A DNA stretch of 64,000 bases. Origin: Microbacterium sp. STN6 (GTDB taxonomy: Bacteria; Actinomycetota; Actinomycetes; Actinomycetales; Microbacteriaceae). Shown in pieces: positions 25,502-33,281 of the stretch. Location of the stretch: assembly GCF_026410545.1 (NCBI RefSeq), contig NZ_JAPMIT010000004.1, positions 411,856-475,855 on the forward strand. The letters are read 5' to 3'. Both the position numbers and the translations under genes were made by a program. The notes below the pieces were generated by a model, which saw only the letters and a list, made by a program, of their open reading frames with translations, made no database searches and was not told the origin of the DNA. Each line of letters begins with the position of its first letter. The first letter of the stretch is position 1.

Positions 25502-25525
25502 TTCGAGTCCCTCCAGGGGCACCTT
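25502..25525 (+). repeat. attR core (duplicated tRNA-Arg 3' end)
   Basis: Exact copy of 1016-1039, carrying the T-arm and acceptor end of tRNA-Arg without the 5' part of the gene. A hairpin GCACC-TTCCG-GGTGC overlaps its right edge, with the equivalent hairpin at attL. It marks the right junction of the island; the aldo/keto reductase beyond is chromosomal. Confidence 0.88.
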
Positions 25526-25630
25526 CCGGGTGCACTGAAACCGCTGGTATCGGTTGGTAGGTGTCTGCGCGGTCACTAATTTCTGCGTGGCTGAGCGTCG
25601 AAATGCATTGGGGAGAGCCGCCCCGCTCGC

Positions 25631-26650
25631 TCACGATGCCCCACGCTCCTGTACCGGCCGGCGGCGCAGTGTCGCAGTGGTGATCGGGGGCGTGTTGTAC
25701 TCCTGGTCCATGCGGCCGACGCCGGTGCCGGGCGGGACGATCTCGTCAATCCGGTTGAGGAGGTCGTCGGAGAGTTCCACGTCGGCCGCGGCGAGAAGGT
25801 CGTCGAGCTGCTCCATTGTGCGCGGGCCGATCAGGGCCGCAGTCACGCCGGGGTGGGCGATGACGAACGCGAGAGCCATGTGGGTGAGCGGGATACCGGC
25901 CTCCTCGGCCAAGGGGATGAAGCGCTCGACCATGTCGATGCGGCGCTCGTCCCGGAGGGCGGCGAACATTCCGACGCGGCGGAGGTCGGTCTGCTGCCCG
26001 CGACGAATCCGGCCGGTCAGCATGCCGCTGGCGAGAGGGCTCCAGATCACGGTTCCCATGCCGTACCGATGCGCGACGGGAAGCACCTCGCGTTCGACCG
26101 TGCGGTCGAGGAGTGAGTAGTGCGGCTGCTCGACCCGGAAGCGCTCAAGCCCGCGGCGCTCCGCGGACCACTGTGCCTCCACGATCTCCGAGGCGGGCAT
26201 GTCTGATGACCCGATTGCGCGGACCTTGCCGCTACGGACCAGGTCGGTGAGTGCGGAGAGTGTCTCCTCGATGTCGGTCTCTGGGTCGGGACGGTGCATC
26301 TGGTACAGGTCCAGGTGGTCGGTCTGCAGCCGGCGCAGCGAGTTCTCGACAGCGGTCATGATCCACCGGCGCGATCCGCCGCGGTGGTTGACGTCCTCGC
26401 CGATCGGGCGTGCGAACTTCGAAGCGAGCACGACGTCGTCGCGGCGCCCCTTGAGCGCTCGGCCGACCATCTCCTCCGAGTCGCCGTAGGCGTCGGCGGT
26501 GTCGACGAAGTTGATCCCGGCGTCGAGGGCGCGGCCCATCATCCGGTTCACGTCGTCCTGGTCGTTGTCGGCGAACGAGCTGAACATCATCGTGCCGAGC
26601 GCGAAGGGCGAGACGTGGATGCCTGTGCGGCCGAGTGGACGGTACTTCAT
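25631..26650 (-). CDS. Aldo/keto reductase
   Basis: A 339-residue (alpha/beta)8 aldo/keto reductase that would reduce aldehydes or ketones with NADPH. The catalytic tetrad is visible: DTADAYG (Asp and Tyr), ASKFARP (Lys) and YQMHRPD (His). The NADP-binding C-terminal part includes PLASGMLTGR and ALIGPRTMEQLDD. A strong ribosome site, CTGGAGGAGACC, precedes the ATG at 26650. A TetR regulator is divergently transcribed 109 bases away, with a palindromic operator between them, so the reductase is probably its target and is induced by a reactive or xenobiotic compound. Native substrate cannot be told from sequence. Confidence 0.92.
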   Translation of the reverse strand: MKYRPLGRTGIHVSPFALGTMMFSSFADNDQDDVNRMMGRALDAGINFVDTADAYGDSEEMVGRALKGRRDDVVLASKFARPIGEDVNHRGGSRRWIMTAVENSLRRLQTDHLDLYQMHRPDPETDIEETLSALTDLVRSGKVRAIGSSDMPASEIVEAQWSAERRGLERFRVEQPHYSLLDRTVEREVLPVAHRYGMGTVIWSPLASGMLTGRIRRGQQTDLRRVGMFAALRDERRIDMVERFIPLAEEAGIPLTHMALAFVIAHPGVTAALIGPRTMEQLDDLLAAADVELSDDLLNRIDEIVPPGTGVGRMDQEYNTPPITTATLRRRPVQERGAS

Positions 26651-26722
26651 GGTCTCCTCCAGTCGGTGCCCGGGTGTCGACCGCGGTAGGATCGACTAAG
26701 CGGAACACTCGTCCATAACTAT

Positions 26723-26739
26723 ACGGAACATCGTTCCGT
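26723..26739. promoter_or_regulatory. TetR-type operator
   Basis: ACGGAAC-ATC-GTTCCGT is a perfect 17-bp palindrome in the 109-bp divergent region between the aldo/keto reductase (start 26650) and the TetR gene (start 26760). Its size and position fit the operator of that TetR protein controlling both directions. Confidence 0.75.
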
Positions 26740-26759
26740 TTATCACCCCAAGGATCTCC

Positions 26760-27362
26760 ATGACCGTGCCCGTCGAAGGCCCCGCACCACAGCGGCGCAA
26801 GCGTGCCGACGCGATGCGCAACACGGAGGCCGTGCTCGAGGCGGCCAAGTCGGCGTTCGCCGAGCTTGGTGTCGACGCGCCGATGCGCGAGATCGGTGCC
26901 CGCGCAGGCGTCGGCGTCGGCACGATCTACCGCAACTACCCCCGGCGCTCCGACCTCATCATCGCGGTGTTCCGCCGCGAACTCGACGCCACAGCTAGCG
27001 AGGCCGAACGGCTCGCCGCCGCTCATCCCCCGGCCAAAGCGCTGCGGCTGTGGGCAGCAAGCCTCGGTCGCTTCGTCGCGACCAAGCGCGGCTTCGCGAG
27101 CGCGCTGCACTCAGGCGATCCGGCCTATGCGCCCCTGCCTGGACAGTTCCTCGGCGCGCTCGCCCCGAGGCTGCAGCGCATCCTCGATGCGGGAGCGGCG
27201 GACGGCACCATCCGGCCGGATGTTCGGGCGGAGGACCTCATCCAAGCGCTCGCCAGGCTCGCCGATGACCACCCGGGCGACGCCGACGGCCGTGCCGGCA
27301 GGATGATCGACGTGCTGCTCGACGGGGTTACCGTCGCCCGCCCAGAATCCCGCTCGTTATAG
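26760..27362 (+). CDS. TetR-family transcriptional repressor
   Basis: A 200-residue regulator. The N-terminal DNA-binding domain has RKRADAMRNTEAVLEAAKSAFAELG followed by the helix-turn-helix PMREIGARAGVGVGTIYRNYPRR (about 41-63). The rest is the helical ligand-binding domain. AAGGATCTCC precedes the ATG at 26760. Probably represses itself and the divergent aldo/keto reductase through the palindrome at 26723. The inducer is unknown. Confidence 0.9.
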   Translation: MTVPVEGPAPQRRKRADAMRNTEAVLEAAKSAFAELGVDAPMREIGARAGVGVGTIYRNYPRRSDLIIAVFRRELDATASEAERLAAAHPPAKALRLWAASLGRFVATKRGFASALHSGDPAYAPLPGQFLGALAPRLQRILDAGAADGTIRPDVRAEDLIQALARLADDHPGDADGRAGRMIDVLLDGVTVARPESRSL

Positions 27363-27418
27363 TTCCCCGACCGCACGGATTACTGATCATTAGGCGCGAG
27401 AGCCTGCCCAAGGAGTGA

Positions 27419-28981
27419 TCACGCGGAGTGTAGTGCGGGCATCCCAGTGCTTGCGCGGTACTCGGGAGCCGCCGGTTCAGTGGTGAACTCGACCACCTCG
27501 ACCGCTTGTTCCTTCAAGGCTTCTAGAACTTGAGCAGGGGTAACGCGAAAGAACTCGCGTCGGAGGTTGACCCTATTGACGCGCTGTTCAGCGAACCGCT
27601 TGTGGAGGTAGCTCTCAATGCCCACGGCGTCAGTAGCAAAGAAGAGCGCGTGGACGTCAAAACGGAACGGGACCGAGGCGTCTCCCAACTCGTTGACGCG
27701 CTCCATCGGCTCGAGGCGGCGTGTCATGCCAATTTTGACTATATTCTCGCCGAAAGCACCGATATTGGAGATCACGTAGACGTGACCGGCGCGTATGTTC
27801 GCAGCGCGATAGTCGACATCGTTGATCGCGCGCTCGACGTCAGAGAGTTGGGAACGGATGCGGTCCGCGCCCTCGGCGTCGCCGTTAGCCTCGAGAGCAG
27901 TAAGCGTGGAGACGTAGTGGGCGCGCTCCTTCTCTAGGCGTTCCTTCTCGCGACGGAGCTCGGCCTCGGCCTTCTGCTGCTCTCGTAGCTCTGCGCGACG
28001 CTCTCTCTCCAGTTCCCGCTCGCGTTGTAGCGCCATGAGATGCGTGTTGGCCAGTTCGAGTTCTTTAAGGCGGAGGCGGTGGTACTCGTCCGTGACCCGA
28101 AGCTGGATCATCTTGCCCCCGTTCGCGATCTGCTCGGCGGCCCTCGTCAGGCGTGTCTGGGCTGAATACAAGTTGCCCGCCTTGGTGGCTTTGACTGCGT
28201 TCTCCGCTTCTGCGTTGTATGCGCGTAGCAGCACCTTGGTCATGTCGTTGATGAACTTCTTGCCTTGAGCTGCGGAATTGTTGAAAGTGAATCCGTTCGT
28301 GGTCGTCACAGCGCGCTTTTCGCGAACGAGATTCTTGATTCGCGACCTAATGCTCTCCAATTCCGTTGCAAGGGCGGCGGATGACTGAGCTGGGTGCTCG
28401 TAGTCGAATAGGCCGACTTCCTGCAGGGAGACGACGTCTGTGACGTCCGCTCGTTGTCGATTGATCTCGTCGAGCTGCTGCTGGGCTTGGTCGAGTTGGC
28501 GCTGCACCTCCGCCAGGCGGCTCTCCGTTGTCGCTAGCGTCAGGTTTGCGGCGGACTGTGCTGCCATGGTTGCCGCCTCTGCGCGGCCACGTTCATCAGC
28601 GAGCTGAGCCTCCTGCTCGGCGCGGTAGGCGTCGATGTCGGCGAATGAGCGCAATCCATGCTTGTCGATGATGGACTGAAGCTCTGCGACCTTAGCAGTG
28701 AGTTCGGTTGCAAGGTGACGGGCGTCGGCTTTGCTGAGTCGCTCTATTGGCTTTTCAGCTTTGTGAGGGGCTGCGGCTTCGGGAAGCGTACGTTTGGTGG
28801 TCCAGCTGGCGCCGTCCCACCATCTTTCGCCTCCAGGCCGTTCTGCATCCGGGTACCAACCAGCTGGAGCAGATGATGCCCCGACTTTAGGCCGAATCTG
28901 ATCCGTCCACGCGGAGCCATCCCAGTAGCGGATAGTGGTCGGGTCGTCCGGGTTTTCATACCAGTTCGCTCCGGCGCTCAT
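27419..28981 (-). CDS. DUF2510 / coiled-coil / T5orf172 (GIY-YIG-like) protein
   Basis: A 520-residue multidomain protein. Two DUF2510 modules start it (NWYENPDDPTTIRYWDGSAWT and GWYPDAERPGGERWWDGASWT, residues about 6-64). A long DUF4041-type coiled coil follows (about 80-380, with heptads such as RELERERRAELREQQKAEAE). The C-terminal T5orf172/Mug113 domain has HVYVISNIGAFGENIVKIGMT and ESYLHKRFAEQRVNRVNLRREFF, related to GIY-YIG nucleases. The family is frequent near prophages and defence genes, where nucleic-acid binding or cleavage is suspected. It stands alone, converging on the TetR gene. Confidence 0.8.
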   Translation of the reverse strand: MSAGANWYENPDDPTTIRYWDGSAWTDQIRPKVGASSAPAGWYPDAERPGGERWWDGASWTTKRTLPEAAAPHKAEKPIERLSKADARHLATELTAKVAELQSIIDKHGLRSFADIDAYRAEQEAQLADERGRAEAATMAAQSAANLTLATTESRLAEVQRQLDQAQQQLDEINRQRADVTDVVSLQEVGLFDYEHPAQSSAALATELESIRSRIKNLVREKRAVTTTNGFTFNNSAAQGKKFINDMTKVLLRAYNAEAENAVKATKAGNLYSAQTRLTRAAEQIANGGKMIQLRVTDEYHRLRLKELELANTHLMALQRERELERERRAELREQQKAEAELRREKERLEKERAHYVSTLTALEANGDAEGADRIRSQLSDVERAINDVDYRAANIRAGHVYVISNIGAFGENIVKIGMTRRLEPMERVNELGDASVPFRFDVHALFFATDAVGIESYLHKRFAEQRVNRVNLRREFFRVTPAQVLEALKEQAVEVVEFTTEPAAPEYRASTGMPALHSA

Positions 28982-29075
28982 GGCTACAACTCCCTCGCTC
29001 GTCAGCCGATGCTAGCGTCGGCGGCCTCCGTTAGTTGAGAGGAAACACGCTTGAGCACCTCGTGACCTTTGACGT

Positions 29076-29408
29076 TCAAACTGAGGCAGTGGCGAGTCCG
29101 GTGCTACTCATAGTCGTGTCGCTACGCCTGTTCATGCCGGATTGAACGATGGCTCCGCCGAGCGATCCCAAGAGCAGCAGGAGCACGAATGATGCGCCAG
29201 TGCTTCCGCCCGTGACGCGAGTGACCCCAGCGGAGAACTTCCACAACCACCAAAATGAGACGATCGGCACAATGTACAGCCAAGTCGTCGGCACGGCCGC
29301 GCCCTGCCCTTTTAGCTCGCCACGGGTTTTCGCAAGCCAAACCAACCAGTAGATCCCGAGCGTGATGATCGGAAGAAAGAACACGGCTGCGGCGCTTCGG
29401 CGTTTCAT
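29076..29408 (-). CDS. DUF4234-type small membrane protein
   Basis: A 110-residue integral membrane protein. Three hydrophobic segments are visible: AAAVFFLPIITLGIYWLVWL, TTWLYIVPIVSFWWLWKF and SFVLLLLLGSLGGAIVQSGM. The pattern of an N-terminal RR, an ITLGIYWLVWL helix and a Trp-rich second helix fits DUF4234. No function is established. It lies upstream of nothing on its strand; the T5orf172 gene begins 94 bases downstream and is a separate unit. Confidence 0.65.
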   Translation of the reverse strand: MKRRSAAAVFFLPIITLGIYWLVWLAKTRGELKGQGAAVPTTWLYIVPIVSFWWLWKFSAGVTRVTGGSTGASFVLLLLLGSLGGAIVQSGMNRRSDTTMSSTGLATASV

Positions 29409-29492
29409 ATGGATCCCGTCGGTAGTTGCTTGGACAGTATCGAGGATGAGGGAAGTTTAGGAAGCCCTCGGATAGGGGCCGTTCTCGTTTTA

Positions 29493-29645
29493 ATGGCTGG
29501 AACAGGGGCGATCTGGCCGCCCGCGACGCTGTCGTTCCCGTGGTCACCCGAGAGTCACCAGCAGCTCGTGCTCCGGAGCGGCTGGAGAATGGAACGCTAC
29601 GAGGCGTGGCTCTCGGATGCCGCGCGGCGCCAGTTCGGCCGGTGA
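29493..29645 (+). CDS. Possible small protein
   Basis: A 50-residue frame beginning MAGTGAIWPPATLSFPWSP and ending ERYEAWLSDAARRQFGR. The amphipathic C-terminal part reads like protein rather than a shadow, and nothing competes on the other strand. No ribosome site is seen before the ATG at 29493, and the frame stays open back to 29409. It could be the remnant C-terminus of a larger gene. Confidence 0.3.
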   Translation: MAGTGAIWPPATLSFPWSPESHQQLVLRSGWRMERYEAWLSDAARRQFGR

Positions 29646-29709
29646 AGACCAGCTCGCGTCGATCCAGTGCATTCTGGCGTTTTGGGCGAGGCGGTGCGAG
29701 GCTTGAAGC

Positions 29710-29802
29710 ATGGACGCGTTGAAGCTGTGCCCCGAGTGCGGAACCGTGCTGTGTCAGTCCGGACAGACGTGGTCGTGCCCGGAATGCGGTCACGTCGACT
29801 GA
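29710..29802 (+). CDS. 30-residue zinc-ribbon micro-protein
   Basis: MDALKLCPECGTVLCQSGQT followed by WSCPECGHVD. Two CPECG knuckles 16 residues apart form a complete four-Cys zinc ribbon in only 30 residues. GCGAGGC sits 5-11 bases before the ATG at 29710. Below the usual annotation length limit. Possibly a nucleic-acid- or protein-binding adaptor; no family is recognised. Confidence 0.55.
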   Translation: MDALKLCPECGTVLCQSGQTWSCPECGHVD

Positions 29803-29860
29803 CGCGCTGCCCCAGGCAGCAGCGCAGCTCACTGCGCAGCCACCTCTGCGGCTGGCAAAC

Positions 29861-30181
29861 CTAATTGATCGCGTCGGTGAGCCGACGCTCGAACTCGAGA
29901 AGATCCTGTTCGACGGTGTCACGAATAATGGCCAGATCGATATAGGCGTAGCCGTGCGCAATGCGGTTGCGGGTGGCCCAGATGATCTTCCAGTCGCTCC
30001 CGAAGGTACGTTTGCGGAATTCGTCGCTAGTTTCCGAGACGGATTCGATAGCGGCGGCGAGGCGGAGACTTACCGCATCCGCAACTGTCTCGTCATCGAG
30101 GCTGCTCCGTGAAAGGTGTCGTCGCAGCTTGGCAATGTGTTCCAAGGCGTCGCGAACCAGCTCTTCGTCTGATCTCTTCAC
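29861..30181 (-). CDS. HepT-like HEPN toxin (DUF86)
   Basis: A 106-residue all-helical protein of the HepT family. The key motif is ATRNRIAHGYAYID (R-x4-H-x-Y), the RNase active site of HEPN toxins, near residues 69-82. The GTG at 30181 overlaps the stop of the MntA gene (30178-30180), the tight coupling usual for this toxin-antitoxin type. In characterised systems the MntA nucleotidyltransferase inactivates HepT by AMP transfer to the Tyr of this motif. It is downstream of its antitoxin and next to an RNA repair operon. Confidence 0.85.
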   Translation of the reverse strand: MKRSDEELVRDALEHIAKLRRHLSRSSLDDETVADAVSLRLAAAIESVSETSDEFRKRTFGSDWKIIWATRNRIAHGYAYIDLAIIRDTVEQDLLEFERRLTDAIN

Positions 30182-30666
30182 AGCGGTACTGCTTCGGTTA
30201 GCACGCGCTCGGACAGGTTGTATCTAAGAGTGCCTGCCGGCACGACGTCGACATCTCTGCCAAGCAACTCTGCAAGCTCATTCTCCAGACGAGCGAGCGA
30301 GAACAGGCTCGTTCCAGCAGGTACATCAACGAGGAAGTCTATGTCGGATTGGGGGCCGTCGACTCCTCGAGCGACGCTTCCGAATATGCGTACGTTCCGC
30401 ACGCCATGCGCGGAGGCGCGCTTGAGAATGCTCTTGCGGTTGCGGGCCACCCGCCGACCTAGCTCAGATGTTCCATGGAACCGCAACAGGCGAGACACCT
30501 CGGGCTGGCTGCGTCCAACGGCATCCGCAATCTCGCGTTGTGACAACCCGGCGGCAGCGCCCTTGCGGACCGCTTGGACGAGGAGGAACCGAGACCGCTC
30601 ATGCAGCTCGTCCGCAGCTCGGCCATCGGCCCGAAGTTGCTCTGAGGTATCAGCCGCACTCGTCAT
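30178..30666 (-). CDS. MntA-type nucleotidyltransferase antitoxin with HTH
   Basis: A 162-residue protein. The N-terminal half has a helix-turn-helix (GLSQREIADAVGRSQPEVSRLLRF, about 47-70). The C-terminal half is a minimal nucleotidyltransferase with FGSVARGVDGPQSDIDFLVD (GSxxRG and DxD). It should neutralise the downstream HepT toxin and, through the HTH, repress its own operon. The start was set at the ATG at 30666, which lies directly behind the palindrome 30667-30680; no ribosome site is present, suggesting a leaderless transcript. The longer frame (from 30711) crosses that palindrome and is less likely. Confidence 0.83.
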   Translation of the reverse strand: MTSAADTSEQLRADGRAADELHERSRFLLVQAVRKGAAAGLSQREIADAVGRSQPEVSRLLRFHGTSELGRRVARNRKSILKRASAHGVRNVRIFGSVARGVDGPQSDIDFLVDVPAGTSLFSLARLENELAELLGRDVDVVPAGTLRYNLSERVLTEAVPL

Positions 30667-30680
30667 ATAGCAAATGCTAT
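30667..30680 (-). promoter_or_regulatory. Operator and -10 region of the MntA-HepT operon
   Basis: ATAGCA-TT-TGCTAT is a perfect palindrome abutting the MntA ATG. Its first half contains TAGCAT, a -10-like box ending 7 bases before the start codon. Repressor binding here would block transcription of a leaderless mRNA. Confidence 0.55.
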
Positions 30681-30738
30681 CACCGGATAAGGGACGCGTC
30701 GCGTACTGCACTACTCTGGGCGCTGCGCGAAAGTGTCG

Positions 30739-33279
30739 TCAGAGGCGCGGGTCGACCGGCTCCGATTCCATCGCGAGAACCGCGAAGACCGCCTGGTGGA
30801 TGCGCCACAGCGGCTCGCCAGCAACGAGTCGATCGAGCGCCTCCAGCCCCAGCGCATACTCCCGCAGCGCCATCGACCGTTTGTGCGCGAGGTTGCGGTC
30901 GCGCAGCCGGCCGAGGTTCTCCGGCTCGGTGTAGTCGGCGCCGTAGATGATCCTGAGGTATTCGCGGCCGCGAACCTTGATGCCCGGCTGCACCACGCCC
31001 TTCGCCGTGCGGGTGAGGTTCGCGAGCGGCTTGACGACCATGCCCTCGCCGCCCTCCGCCGTCAACGATTGCCACCACTCGATCGCTGAGGCGACCGACG
31101 CGTCGTCGGTGAGGTTGACGACGAGCGATCGCGTGGGGCGAACCAGCGCCGGTTCGACGGCAGCGAGCCGATCGGCAACGTCGAGGTGCCACCGGTGGCT
31201 GGCATCCGAGTGCGTCTTGCCCTCGGTCGCGAGCACCTGGAACGGCGCCAACTGCACGCCCTCGAGCCCATCGGCGGGGGCACTGTAGTTGCGGTAGGCG
31301 TGCACGTAGCCGCGGGCGTTGCTCTCGCGTGAACGCGTTCGCTCGAGAAGCTCCGTGACCGGGATGCCGCGTGACGCCGCCTGCTCCAGTGCCGCCACGG
31401 CCCGGGGCAACGCGGCCGTCGCAGCAGCGCCGACCGAGGCGTACTGCCCGCGGATCATGTCGCCGGCTTTCAATGACCACGGCAGCAGTTCCGCATCCAG
31501 CATGACCCAGTCTGTGTCGAGCTCATGCCACAGGCCTGCGTTCTCGAATGCGGCATCGAGCCGAGCGAGAAATTCGTCGGCACGCTGCGCGTCGAAGAAC
31601 GGGCGACCGGTGCGCGTGTGCACGATGCCGCGCCAACCCTCGGGTGCGTCGAAACGAGCGGCGTTTCGGGTGAGCAGAACCACGGCCCGAGAGCCCATGT
31701 GCTTCTCTTCGCAGATGAGGTCGGAGATGCCCTCTTTTCGGTACGCCGCGAAGGCCTCCGCCGGATGCTCGAGCAGGCCCTCGCGGCCGGATGTGCTCGG
31801 CGGGCTCATCGTCGGCGGCAGGTAGAGCAACCAGCGGGGATCGATGGCCCAGCGACTGATGACCTCGAGTGCGCCGGCCGCGTAATCCTCGCGCACGCCG
31901 ATGCGCCCATGCGTGCGGGTCTCAACGATGTGCTTGCCGAGTACGTCGTCGATCGAGAGCAGCCCCGCGGCGCGCGCGGGTGCATCGGCCGTGGCCGGTG
32001 CGGCCAGCGGCTTGACCGGCTCGTACCAGACGCGCTCGGCCGGCACGGAGACCACCTCGCGCTCCGGGTATCGCAGCGCCGTCAGCTTGCCGCCGAACAC
32101 GCAGCCGGTGTCGAGACACATGGTGTTGTTCACCCACTCGGCCTCGAGTGTTGGCGTGTGGCCGTAGAGAACGGTGGCGCTGCCGCGGTAGTCCTCGGCC
32201 CATGGGTAGCGCACCGGCAGACCGTACTCGTCGGTCTCGCCGGTCGTGTCGCCGTAGAGCGCGAACGCACGGACTCGGCCGGAGGCGCGGCCCTGGTACG
32301 ACTCGGGCAAGCCCGCGTGGGCAACGACGAGGTCGCCGCCGTCGAGCACCAGATGGGAGACGAGGCCGTCGGCGAATCGCTCCACCTGGGCACGGAACTC
32401 CTCCGACTCGCCCGCGAGCTGGGTGAGGGTCTCGGCAAGCCCGTGCGAGGTCTGCACCTTCTTGCCGCGCAGCGCCTTCACCAGCTTGTCCTCGTGATTG
32501 CCCGGGACGGCGAGCGCGTGGCCGTTGCCCACCATCCCCATGACGAGGCGAAGCACGCCGGGGGTATCCGGCCCGCGGTCCACGAGGTCGCCGAGGAAGA
32601 CGGCGCGACGCCCGTCGGGGTTTGACGCGTCAATGGGCCGGCCCGCGGCATCCGCTTCAATGGCGTAGCCCAGCCTGACGAGCAGCGTCTCGAGTTCGGA
32701 GCGGCAGCCGTGGATGTCGCCGATGACATCGAACGGGCCCGCCTCGAAACGGCGGTCGTTGAGCAGCGGCTCAACGGTGATGCTCGCCTCGGCGATTTCG
32801 TCGACGCCGTGCAGCACGTGCACGCGACGGAAGCCCTCTCTGCCGAGCGACTTCAGGGAGCGTCGCAATTGGGCCTGCTGGCGCGTGATCACGTTGGCGC
32901 CGAACCGGCGGTCGGTGCGGCTCTCGTTGCGCTCGACGCAGATGCGCTCGGGCACATCGAGCACGATCGCGACCGGCAGAACGTCGTGCTCTCGAGCGAG
33001 CCGAACGAAGGCCCTGCGCGACTCCGGCTGCACGTTGGTGGCGTCGACGACGGTGAGCAGCCCGGCGTCCAGACGCTTGCCTGCGACGAATCGCAGCGCC
33101 TCGAACGCGTCGGCGGTCGATGCCTGGTCGTTCTCGTCGTTCGACACGAGCCCGCGGAAGAAGTCGCTCGAGAGGGTCTCGAACGGCCCGAAATGCTCGC
33201 GTGCGAACGTGGATTTGCCCGATCCGCTCGAGCCGATGAGCACCACCAGCGACATGTCGGGTATGGCGAGTTCTGGCAT
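30739..33279 (-). CDS. pnkp: Bacterial polynucleotide kinase-phosphatase-ligase (Pnkp)
   Basis: An 846-residue RNA repair enzyme with three modules in order. The 5'-kinase has P-loop GSSGSGKS (16-23). The metallophosphatase has VIGDIHGCRSE, LGDLVDRGPDT and VPGNHEDK (residues about 180-290) and a later YGHTPT. The adenylyltransferase/ligase half has EEKHMGSRAV with the KxxG nucleophile Lys, and PLANLTRTAKGVVQPGIKVR near the end. It heals and seals RNA cut by ribotoxins together with Hen1, which caps the 3' end with a 2'-O-methyl group. Its start lies 2 bases after the hen1 stop, so they are one operon. Its length is normal for the family. Confidence 0.95.
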   Translation of the reverse strand: MPELAIPDMSLVVLIGSSGSGKSTFAREHFGPFETLSSDFFRGLVSNDENDQASTADAFEALRFVAGKRLDAGLLTVVDATNVQPESRRAFVRLAREHDVLPVAIVLDVPERICVERNESRTDRRFGANVITRQQAQLRRSLKSLGREGFRRVHVLHGVDEIAEASITVEPLLNDRRFEAGPFDVIGDIHGCRSELETLLVRLGYAIEADAAGRPIDASNPDGRRAVFLGDLVDRGPDTPGVLRLVMGMVGNGHALAVPGNHEDKLVKALRGKKVQTSHGLAETLTQLAGESEEFRAQVERFADGLVSHLVLDGGDLVVAHAGLPESYQGRASGRVRAFALYGDTTGETDEYGLPVRYPWAEDYRGSATVLYGHTPTLEAEWVNNTMCLDTGCVFGGKLTALRYPEREVVSVPAERVWYEPVKPLAAPATADAPARAAGLLSIDDVLGKHIVETRTHGRIGVREDYAAGALEVISRWAIDPRWLLYLPPTMSPPSTSGREGLLEHPAEAFAAYRKEGISDLICEEKHMGSRAVVLLTRNAARFDAPEGWRGIVHTRTGRPFFDAQRADEFLARLDAAFENAGLWHELDTDWVMLDAELLPWSLKAGDMIRGQYASVGAAATAALPRAVAALEQAASRGIPVTELLERTRSRESNARGYVHAYRNYSAPADGLEGVQLAPFQVLATEGKTHSDASHRWHLDVADRLAAVEPALVRPTRSLVVNLTDDASVASAIEWWQSLTAEGGEGMVVKPLANLTRTAKGVVQPGIKVRGREYLRIIYGADYTEPENLGRLRDRNLAHKRSMALREYALGLEALDRLVAGEPLWRIHQAVFAVLAMESEPVDPRL

Positions 33280-33281
33280 CG

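Larger units (their letters stand above)
1016..25525. mobile_element. Integrated mobilisable genomic island (IME-like) in tRNA-Arg
   Basis: A perfect 24-bp direct repeat (1016-1039 and 25502-25525) consisting of the T-arm/acceptor end of tRNA-Arg bounds a 24.5 kb segment. Inside are a tyrosine recombinase (7002-8189) and a MobF relaxase (8673-11399), but no recognisable type IV secretion or coupling-protein genes. The element is therefore probably mobilisable rather than self-transmissible. Cargo is a ubiquitin-like conjugation operon, an XRE-ImmA/PIN pair, an Mrr-like protein and a helicase/methylase/DUF499 operon. Iterated 11-bp repeats at both inner ends look like integrase arm sites. No excisionase gene was recognised. 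Confidence 0.88.
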
